A stretch of 19,260 nt of DNA from Clavulina sp. PMI_390 (lineage: Eukaryota; Basidiomycota; Agaricomycetes; Cantharellales; Hydnaceae), in the NCBI GenBank assembly GCA_015039315.1, contig WIDE01000166.1, positions 3,974-23,233 on the forward strand, in the 5' to 3' direction. The notes below the pieces were generated by a model. That model made no database searches and was not told the origin of the DNA. It worked only from the letters and a program-made list of their open reading frames with translations. Numbering within the stretch: position 1 is the first letter of the stretch; each line of letters begins with the position of its first letter. Both the position numbers and the translations under genes were made by a program. Positions 1 through 9,200 of the stretch are shown here, piece by piece.

Positions 1-577
1 CAGAGCACCGAGAATGGACAATCGCACACTCGCGGGCGGCCAACGCACAGCAACCTATCAACCTTCTCCCAGACACAGTGATTGAGAGTATTCTCTGTTG
101 AAATAAGATGTTCGGATTAGTAATCGACATCGCGAAGATTCTAGCATTTACTATAGGTCGAGTCACAGACTAACGGAAAAGTGTAGAACATTCTAGTAAT
201 ATAGTATTTTGTGTATATAAGGACCTTTGGTCCAGTAGTTAACATTTTGTCGTAGCAATCCTATCAGAAGTCTACCTTAAGAAACCCCAACAGAAACAAT
301 TAGGGCCTAGAGATAACCGATGTAGCACCAAGACAATCAGTGCGATCAGCGAAGCAAAAAGAAGTTGGTGACAATAGCAATCCAGCAATTCATTGAAGAT
401 CAAAGAGGGTCATCCGCGTCATAGGATGGCTTGCGCAGCATCAGAGGGAGTGTGCGAGGTATGGACAGACGGAAAAGGGGTGATAGGCACACGTGACCGC
501 TCAAGCGTGGGGATTAGACCCACGGGCCAATCAAATCACTGCCGGCGGGACAAACCTTCCCGGTTTTATAATATTAG
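1..577. other. Non-coding flank unrelated to the NLR copy
   Basis: No convincing gene is seen. The stretch contains CpG dinucleotides at ordinary frequency, unlike the CpG-poor NLR DNA that starts at about 578. In the frame of the first recognisable NLR exon, the sequence is open back to a TAG at 484-486 but has no ATG, so it supplies no obvious start codon. A candidate LTR lies inside it (96-292). The abrupt end of homology to the second NLR copy at about 578 makes this a rearrangement or insertion junction rather than a normal promoter region. Confidence 0.6.
96..292 (+). mobile_element. Possible solo LTR or LTR fragment of a retrotransposon
   Basis: A 197-nt stretch begins TGTTG and ends CAACA, a perfect 5-bp terminal inverted repeat of the TG...CA kind found at LTR ends. 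It contains a TATA-like TATATAAGG near 214-222 followed by a transcript-start-like region. Against it: the five bases on each side (TTCTC and GAAAC) do not form a target-site duplication, no primer-binding site is recognised just downstream, and no gag or pol remnant is seen. It could be a chance match or one LTR of a decayed element. Confidence 0.35.
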
Positions 578-3500
578 AAGTTCATCAGATCAGTGCTGGA
601 TTGCATGCTATTGGAGTTGGTGTGGGCAAACTTGGTGTGCTTTTTTCCATTCATAATATTGATTGACCTCCTTTCTCATCAAAAATGTTCCAGTGAAAAA
701 TGAAATCCTCTCTGTCCTATGTGCTGTTGATGCTGCTGTCACACTCCATGATGGCAATGGCCATGGATGTCTCCCAGGAACACGCACTGGTGTACTGGAG
801 TCACTCCAGATGTGGGCTGCTGGTGCCTCAGCTTCTGTCACTCTCAATCCTCTCCCTAATACTCCCACTGAAGAGCACAAGTTGGATCTGGCTGGCACAA
901 AGGTTCTATGGTTGCAAGGAGTGGCTGGCTCTGGCAAATCATCTATTGCTGTCAATGTAGCCAAGTTCTTTGAGCACACCAATGTGCTTATGGCCTACTA
1001 CAGGTTTGAGAAAGCCAAACAGGGCCAACTCAACCCCTCCAATCTATTCACCACACTTGCACTTCAGCTTGCTGCTCAGGATGCTGCTCTTGAGGCCAAG
1101 CTTGTAGAATTAGTGACTTCAGCCACATCTCTGGAGCGCAAGAGTCAAGACCCAGCAGAACAACTCAGACTGTTTCTCCTGCCTCTGCTACAGCACAACC
1201 TGAACACTTATCATCAAGTCATCATCATTATTGATGCAATTGATGAATCAGGTGTAGTGCCTGTGCGCAGCAAGATTCTCAAGCCACTTTCCACCCTTGC
1301 TGGGTTGCTGCCTCCTGGGGTGCACATCTTGCTCACCACTAGGCCAGAGTCAGATGTCCAGGCTATTTTGAAAGCCTCACCAGCTCTGGAATCTGTATCT
1401 CAACTCTTCATGAATGAGCTCCCTGATTGCACTACCATTCAGGACATCCATGAGTATGTCAGGCACATGCTGCAGATGCCTGGTCTTACTTTTAAACTAG
1501 AGCATATTACTCTCCTATCTAAGAGGGCACAATCATCATTCCAGTGGGCTTCTACTGCATGCCATTATATTGTGGACAGAATTGATGGCAACCAAGCAGT
1601 CCGTCCTTCCAAGCGACTGAGGAACATCCTTTCTAACTCTGCCACTGTTGAGAGTCAGGCCAACCTATATGGGCTGTATACAACTGTACTAGATGCGCAG
1701 TTTGGTAACTCCACACCAGAGGACCTTGAGCTTCTCAGATTACTTCTGGGTGTTCTTGTAGCAGCAAGGAGGCCACTTTCCCTGACAGCAGTGCTTCAGC
1801 TCCTGCATGTTCACTTTTCACAATATGGGGAAGCTGAGGATTTGAAAGAAGATGCAATTGTGTATTTTGGGCTCTTGTCTTCTCTTCTGACAGGAACAAG
1901 ACTGACAAGTGTCAGCACACCACTGCTCCCACTCCATGCCTCATTTTTTGATTTCATCCAAGATCCCAACAGCTTGTACTCAGTGGATGTGGAACAGACC
2001 CACAGGATTCTGATAGAGAGCTGTCTGGCTGTGATGTTGCATGGAGAGAAGAAGCTGCATTTCAACATATGTAACTTAGCTACTTCATTCTTGCCCAACT
2101 CATCTGTTCTAGGACTATCTCCCCTTATCCAAGAGAATATTGGGGAATCACTGATGTATGCATGTCACTTCTGGGCCTCCCACCTTGCAGCAGCACCAGA
2201 TGTACAAATCAGCACTGTGGAGACAATTAGAACTCTACTCTCTACTATCCAGCTCCTCTATTGGCTAGAAGTGATGAGCATCACTGGTGCATCTCCACTT
2301 CAGTGCCTTTCATCTATACCAACCCATGTGAGTTCTTTAGGATTAAGATGCTAGACAGGACTTGTATTCAGATATATTACAGGTCACTTCCAACATTGCT
2401 GCAGAGGTGGCAGAGGCAGTGTGCCTCACATCCTATTATGCCATACCAATTGCGCAAAGTGTGCCTCACATATACCTTGGTGCCCTCCCCTTTATTCCCA
2501 CATCATCTCCCTTACACTCATTATGTAGACAATTTGCAAAGATTGCATCTGTGTCATCAGGGTGCTTGCAGATGTGGCCATCACTCAGACATGTGCTGGA
2601 GCATGGGATTGAGGTAGAGTGTGTGGCAGTGTCTAAGCATAATATAGTTGCTGCAGGGCTGAGAAATGGCTCAATTTTCCTCTGGAACTGCCAAACTGGA
2701 GAACAGCATGGGCAGCATCTAACTGGACACACAAAGAGTGTTTATTATGTGGCATTTTCTCCTGATGAAGCAGTGCTTGCATCAGGCTCTGATGATGCAT
2801 CTATCAGGCTGTGGGATGTCCAGACCCAATCAGCCAAGGGAGAGCCACTCACAGGCCATACCAGACATGTAACATCTGTGGTATTTTCTCCTGATGGAGC
2901 AGTGCTTGCATCAGGCTCTGCTGATCAATCCATCAGGCTGTGGGATGCGCAAACCCAATCAGCCAAGGGAGAGCCACTCACAGGTCATACAGACTGGGTG
3001 AGATCTGTGGCATTTTCCCCTGATGGAGCAGTGATTGCATCAGGCTCTGATGATGAATCTGTCAGGCTGTGGGATGTGCAGACTCAAGCAGCCAAGGGAG
3101 ATCCCCTCAAAGGCCATACTAGACATGTAACATCTGTTGCATTTTCTCCTGATGGAGCAGTGCTTGCATCAGGCTCTGCTGATCAATCCATCAGGCTGTG
3201 GGATGTGCCAACCCAATCTTCCAGGGGAGAGCCACTCACAGGCCATACTAGACATGTAACATCTGTGGCATTTTCTCCTGATGGAGCAGTGCTTACCTCA
3301 GGCTCTGCTGATACATCCATCAGGCTATGGGATGTGCAGGCTCAAACAGCCAAAGGAGAACCACTCATAGGCCATACAGGCTATGTGACATCTGTTGCAT
3401 TTTCCCATGATGGAGCAGTGCTTGCATCAGGCTCTGCTGATGCATCTATCAGGCTGTGGGATGTCCAGACCCAATCAGCCAAGGGGGACCCACTCACAGG

Positions 3501-4757
3501 CCATACTAGAGATGTAACATCCATGGCATTCTCCCTGGATGGAGCAGTCCTTGCATCAGGCTCTGATGATAAATCCATCAGACCATGGGGTGTGCAGGCC
3601 CAAGCAGCCAAGGAAGAGCCAGTTGTGGGCCATACTGACTATGTGACATCTGTGGCATTTTCTCCTGATGGAGTAGTGCTTGCATCAGGCTCTAATGATG
3701 AATCCATCAGGCTGTGGGATGTGCAGACCCAAGCACCTAAGGGAAAGCCACTCACAGGCCATACTCACTATGTAACATCTGTAGCATTTTCCCCTGATGG
3801 AACAATGCTTGCCTCAGGCTCTGCTGATGCATCCATAGGCTATGGCATGTGGAAACCCAAACAGCCAAGGGAGAGTCACTCACAGGCCACACCGACTATG
3901 TGACATCTGTGGTATTTTCTCCTGATGGGGCAGTTCTTGCATCCAGCTCTGATGATGGAACCATCAGGCTGTGGGATGTGCAGACCCAAACAGCCAAAGG
4001 AAAGCCACTCACAGGCCATACTAGACATGTAACATCTGTGGTATTTTCTCCTGATGGAGCAGTGCTTGCATCAGGCTCTGCTGATGCATCTATCAGGCTG
4101 TGGGATGTCCAGACCCAAGCAGCCAAGGGTGAGCCACTCACAGGCCATACTAGACATGTAACATCTGTGGCATTTTCTCCTGATGGAGTAGTGCTTGCAT
4201 CAGGCTCTGCTGATGAGTCCATCAGGTTCTGGGATGTGCAGACTCAAGCAGCCAAAGGAGAGCCACTCATGGGCCATACTGACTGGGTGAGGTCTGTAGC
4301 ATTTTCCCCTGATGGAGCAGTGCTTGCATCAGGCTCTGCTAATGCATCCATCAGGCTGTGGGATGTACAGATCCAAGCAGCCAAGGGAGAGCCATTAGGA
4401 ATCACTGGAATTAGTATGGGCTCAATTGCATTTTCCTCTGATGGTGCAATCCTTGCCTCTGGTGCTTCAGATGGATCAATCTATTTCTGGGATATCACAG
4501 ATTTCTCTTCTTCCAATATTATTTCACCTACATCAGCAATGGATGTTTATGATCCAACCCCTTCTTGGAAAACTCTCCTTGACAATGGTTGGATGAAAGG
4601 CCCAAATAATGAACTTCTTTTTTGGGTACCCTCAAGCTGCAGAACCAATCTTTCTCATCATAGTCTTGTCAATGTACTTGGAAAGAAGGACCTCAGTCAA
4701 TTCATCAGAGTGAACTTTGATAATATGGCTGTAGGAGACCAATGGGCCCAATGTTGA
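578..4757 (+). pseudogene. NACHT-WD40 NLR, left copy, 5'-truncated and frameshifted
   Basis: This is a STAND/NLR-type gene related to fungal heterokaryon-incompatibility NACHT-WD40 proteins. Visible exons are 578-634 (partial, starting within the codons for VHQISAGLHAIG), 694-2327 and 2383-4757, with introns 635-693 and 2328-2382. The second exon carries the NACHT NTPase: Walker A GVAGSGKSS, Walker B IIIIDAIDES, and the LLTTRPES sensor-like motif. The third exon carries 14 WD40 repeats and the usual C-terminal tail (GWMKGPNNELLFWVP ... QWAQC, stop at 4755-4757). Compared with the right copy, the first exons coding the N-terminal domain are missing, with homology ending abruptly near 578 and no in-frame ATG in the new upstream DNA. 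One base is missing between 3836 and 3837 in repeat 9, shifting the frame so that the unshifted frame stops at 3903. It is most likely a pseudogene; a shorter protein from an internal start cannot be excluded. Confidence 0.85.
2722..4503 (+). repeat. Tandem WD40 array, 129-nt (43-residue) repeats, 14 units
   Basis: Units start at 2722, 2851, 2980, 3109, 3238, 3367, 3496, 3625, 3754, 3882, 4011, 4140, 4269 and 4398. Each is 129 nt, except unit 9, which is 128 nt because of the frameshift deletion, and the final diverged unit. The consensus begins TGHTxxVTSVAFSPDG and continues AVLASGSADxSIRLWDVQTQ. Units 1-13 are near-copies of one another in DNA as well as protein, the hallmark of arrays homogenised by recombination. 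Differences concentrate at unit residues 5-6 (RH, DW, GY, DY, HY, RD, KS), 8 (T/R), 24 (A/D/N) and 26 (Q/E/A/K/T/G). A degenerate blade (VECVAVSKHNIVAAGL) precedes unit 1. The array would form beta-propeller blades used for ligand recognition. Confidence 0.92.
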
Positions 4758-5734
4758 ACATCTAGTGCGACTGGGTCACTCCCCTCTGCCTCTAGTGTCT
4801 AGCACAGTTTCAATAGACTGCCTGCACATATAGATGCTTCCCATAGCAAGAAAATTGGTTGATCTTGCAGATGCAGAGACACCTTGTGAATATTATAGGA
4901 TATATCACCACCCAGATGTATTTAGCACTATCCACAGATTTGCTCATATTGATTGTGGATCCATCCCATATTTTTGCGCACAGAAATAATCCATTCCAAT
5001 ATGATACCATATATTCAGGTAAGTAAAGATAATACATTTGATCAAATAAGGAAAAATAATTCTGTGAGGAGAACAGCACAGCAAGCAACAAGGATTAGCA
5101 AACAGACAGATATCAAGAAGAGAACTGGATTAATGAGGGACATAGGTGATGCATATATGCAAAGAGAAAGTGTGGGAAGGGTTACATACCAAGCAAGGAC
5201 CTGTCAGCAAGACAAAGGTAGCAAAGGATATGTTATTAAGGGAAGAGACTCAGCCCACATGCGTGGGCATGGGGCACCAATGGCAAAGGTGGGCCTCGCA
5301 TCCAGCACCCAGTAAAGCTGCTGGAGTATAGTAGCTTCTGGTAATACGTGTCAGTGATAGGACATTGGCTAGGGCCATCAGAGATGACAAGCAGAAATCA
5401 TTTTTCAGGGCCACTGGTGCGTACAGATGGTGGTGACCTGTAAAGGATGGGAAGTATGCATTAACAGGCAAAGGAGATGGGTACATGTGAGTTATTGGGT
5501 TATGGTCAATGGAGGTCGCAAGAGAAGGCGCGTCATGGTGAGGGAGGGAGTGAGAGTAATAAACAAGAGAGGAACACACCTGCAATTGCCGGCCAATATG
5601 CAAGCAGATGGCACCTCACGTTTCCATCGCATACTGATTTGCCTGGACCCAAATATGCTGGCCTCAGATATAGTATGAGAAAGGCGCGCTAGCACCATCA
5701 CCCCCCGTCCGTGCTCAGATCAGTCAGATATATC
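4758..5734. other. Intergenic, no recognisable gene
   Basis: The first part (to about 5330) is A+T-rich and CpG-poor like the NLR, and probably holds its 3' flank. It contains a 51-codon ATG reading frame at 4834-4989 (starts MLPIARKLVDLADAETP) with no recognised family, and a CAG|GTAAGT splice-donor-like site near 5011. From about 5330 to 5734 there are only short overlapping open frames on both strands without motifs. The imperfect hairpin at 5253-5268 (GCCCAC...GTGGGC) is short and unexplained. Confidence 0.5.
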
Positions 5735-6112
5735 AATCGTGTAGTTGGCGTAATGTCATGAGTTGGTAATCAATACTGAGCCGTTGAGGAGCAAGATGGC
5801 GGTGAAGTGGTGCAGCTGATAGACTGCCAAGTTGCGATACAGAAGAGCGGTGGTAGATAAATGGAGCATGGATGGGCGCAGAGGCGTACAACGACTCTCC
5901 TGTAGTCTAGCCTTGTGTGCTAAGTTTCGCAGTTGTTTACTCACCACCGTCGAGCAGGAGGATAGTTCCGTCAAGCAAGGGGCCCACAGTCCAACCTTCA
6001 GGAAGAGACATACCATCCTCCCATTTGGCGTCGCGTTTGGGCCAAACGCGCGAACAGTTAGAATCGGCGGGGATGTCAAGAATCACATTGCTGGCGGAAG
6101 TCAGCCTCAGTA
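5735..6112 (-). pseudogene. Glyoxal oxidase-like (AA5 family) gene fragment, decayed
   Basis: On the minus strand from about 6112, one frame reads VILDIPADSNCSRVWP, then AKWEDGMSLPEGWTVG and LLDGTILLLDGG, followed by a GTGAGT donor at 5944. This is the order seen in fungal glyoxal oxidases (Cys-containing strand, then a W...MPEGR-like segment, then LLPDGTVLLVNG). A predicted intron 5944-5900 joins to a segment ESLYASAPIHAPFIYH. The next family block, here AVYQLHHFTAILLLNGSVLITNS, corresponds to the usual YHSSATLLPDGSVLVTGSNP. It lies in a different frame and is followed by a TGA. So only about 110 codons of a roughly 550-800 residue protein remain, broken by a frameshift and a stop. The N-terminal Kelch part and the C-terminal domain were not found nearby. 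Family assignment is by motif memory, not alignment. Confidence 0.6.
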
Positions 6113-6273
6113 CCAGACGAGCTTTGGGGAAACGAGGTCGTTACTGAGAGTTGTGCTATCTGAAAGCGCGGTATATGATATTTTGAAAAGGCATGTGATT
6201 GTTGAGCGACTGCAAAGTCACGCCGAGTCAACAAGTGCGCGTTTCCGGCGCGGACCACTATCGGAGTACCATA

Positions 6274-9200
6274 TCATACACCATCCCCCATCCCTAAGAC
6301 CTTCCCTAGGGTCTCTTTCACATCCTCCTCATCCTCATCCCACTTATTCGGGTCCCATGCCACAAATGCGCGGCACACAGCTTCCGCTTCATCGAGCTCC
6401 TTTTGTTCCTTAGCTGTCATACCTTCATCGAGCAGCTGGCCAAACTCTTGGCGAAGGAACAGCTCGCTGTTGAACCCAAAAAGGTAGGAAGGGGCGTTCA
6501 GAAATGGCTCCGGGAAGGAAATAGTACTCGTACCTAACGTATTCGGCTCGAGCCACCACTGCTGGCGGCATCCCATACATCAGCGCACATTTCGATGCAT
6601 GTGAATTGAGTGATAGACCCTTGGCCACTCTAAATTAAGACAGATCGTTCGATCAGATCGTCCTGCCCGTGAATGGAAGGAAACAGTCACACCGATAGAG
6701 ATAGTGTATCTCAACTTGCTCATCCACTTCATCGTCGACACCAGATTCATCGCCCTCACCAGACCCGAGTGCAGCTCCCCCGATCTCAATAAGTGTACCT
6801 CCTCGCCCCTTGGAGAGCATAGCCTCCACATGTAAATATGTCAGTCGCCAGCCCGAGCCGGGGCCAAGAAGGTTATTCGACAAGGCTTCATGAAAATGCG
6901 TAGCGACGAGAACTTTGGGCGTGAGCGAGCGAGATTCGGATTCGGACTCCAAAGAAAGCAGGCGTTGGATTACTGCATAGAAAATGCTAGCGCCGTCTGT
7001 AAAGAGAAGGATTCAGTTCGTGTATGCAAAGAGGTACAGCGCAGGGAGATAAGATAGGCGTTTGTGGACCGGTGGATAAGGTGTTGTGGGACTGGTATGG
7101 GCGGGTGAGTCGCGGATCGCCAAACAAGTAGGAAGGAGGCACGGGAAGGCGGAGGAACACAGTCGACAAGATAGAAGTGGCAAGAACTGAACCTGTAGGC
7201 GTCGTTCCATTTCCGAGTTCATCCAAGAGAACCAAACTTTGCGGCGTAGCGTTGCGAAGAGCTAGCGAGACTTGATTCAAATCGATCATGAAGCTCCTGG
7301 ATAACGAAAAACGATATGAGCAGGTAAAGCCAGTATCAGGTCGTTTCTATCGCTCGTGATGCGCACGATTGAAGCTAAACAAGGAACCATCAGCGAACCC
7401 TTACACAACGGATTGGCAGAAAGCGGTGCGGAAGTCCTCACCTTTGACACGGATTCCCGAGTTTGCAAACGCGTAAAAACTGAAGAATAAAGGGAAGTCG
7501 TCAGGAAGTGGACAGGCGAACGCGATATATGTTAACTTTTGTCGACCACTCCAAGTGTTGCGTTGTCAGCAGGGACAAAGCTAAAAAGAACATTCAGCGT
7601 CTCTCGGATCGCTCTTGATCGCTTGTTTCGAGCTTACCATCCGATCTGATATCATTTGTTAGCCTCGGTCAGAGATGACAACTAAATAGTAGACCAGATC
7701 GTACCTGAGCCATGAAAGGGATCAAAGCATTCTAGTGGGGTCAACCGTGAGTTAGTCCCAACGCCGGGATGTGTTGATTGGGCCAGAATACCTGTTTCAG
7801 ATACACACTCTGAGAAGATGATGATATCAGCGTATCTTCTTGTTTAGGCTGATAGGCAAGCATACCTTCCCGCAGGCGTTTGGTCCAGTCACAATCGCAA
7901 CGCTGTATGGCTCTTCACTCTGGTCGTCTTGCATGAGAGTCTCATCATCACCAGCAGCGGAATCCAATTCCATCTCCATATTTTCTTCCTCTCCAAGTTC
8001 TGAACCGATTTCGCCCTTTGTCTTCGGCTCCTGTTTTCCGCCTCGTCCTCCGGCCAGATACATGTCGTTAGGGACGAATACATCAGCCAGGCGTTCGACG
8101 AGGGGGTGTCTGTTACGGAGCGAAAGCACTGAAGCTAGTAAGTGGGTGAATCGTCCAGCAGAGTGCTCACCTTCCTGCCTTGATATGCAGGATATTCTCC
8201 TCAACCATCCTGGGTCGCACGTATTCATACGCTCGAGATGCTGTTGCGAAAGACAACAAACTTGAAACAATCGCGCATCAGATTTCCCAAGAGAGGATGG
8301 AAAGTAAGAGCTATGAGCCAAGCACTCACACATCAAGTTCTGCACCAACGTCGCATGCCTGCCTCACATCCTGCTCGAAGTGAAGCACCTCTTGTTCTAA
8401 TTGATGCAAAAGCTCGATTTCCCTGACACTGAAAGTCAGCTCGTGGTGGTAGAAGGAAATACCCAACGGTCACAAACCGATCTACACTCAGAAGTTGTTA
8501 GCGACTCATGAACAGTTTCGGGATGTAGCATAAACTTACCGGCTATCATTGTGTGCAAGTCGCCGAAATGCTCGTCTAAGGCTAAGTTTTGGGCGACTCA
8601 GCATCTGAATACCATAGATACAAGCGTCAGAGCAATACATACCATACATGTGCTCGTCCTTATAATAAATCGACGTCCTACGACACGCGAAAGATTAGCT
8701 CAGAGGTAAGGCTGTGCACCCAAAAGCTACTGACGCTGTATAGAACTAGAATGGGATCAATAACTATTGTGAATGATGTAACGGGATGGAAGCTCACTTG
8801 ACAGTTCCAGCCCTCCACCACTATAAATTCGGATGGATCACTCAATTCTTCGGGGCGAGGGACACAGATGAGGTAGCCTGTCAATAAAAGTATGTGAGAC
8901 CGGCAGATCAGTGCAAGAAAATAAGGATTCTCTACTCGCCTAGCTGAGGGAAGTAGAGGACGTTCAGCGACTCCACAGAGTCAGGGGGTATCTCCTTCTT
9001 TATTTTGAGAGCGGTGCGGGATAGTACTTGGTCAAGCCCATAATATGCGTGCTTGAATTTGTCGAGCTCCTCGTCAATACCATGTCGTATGCATGTTCGT
9101 CGTTCATTCTCTGAGGTTTCCCAATCGATCCTCTCATTGATGAGACGTCCCATCTCCTGAAGGCGAACAGAATCGACAGAATCACGAAGCTGGAAGAAAG

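Noticed and set aside
3896..4222. Long minus-strand open frames inside the WD40 array
   Set aside because: They repeat every 129 nt and are the antisense of the WD40 units.
4834..4989. 51-codon ORF downstream of the left NLR
   Set aside because: Starts with ATG but has no recognised family, and sits where the 3' flank of the NLR is expected; too short to support a gene.
5253..5268. Short hairpin GCCCAC...GTGGGC
   Set aside because: Six-bp stem alone; no U-run, no second copy and no gene context to give it a role.
6997..7192. Possible extra exon in the 196-nt MSH5 intron (open frame LATSILSTVFLRLPVP)
   Set aside because: The frame continues openly past the donor, but joining 7193 to 6996 directly gives TPTDGASIFYAVIQ, which fits the MutS family without an insertion.
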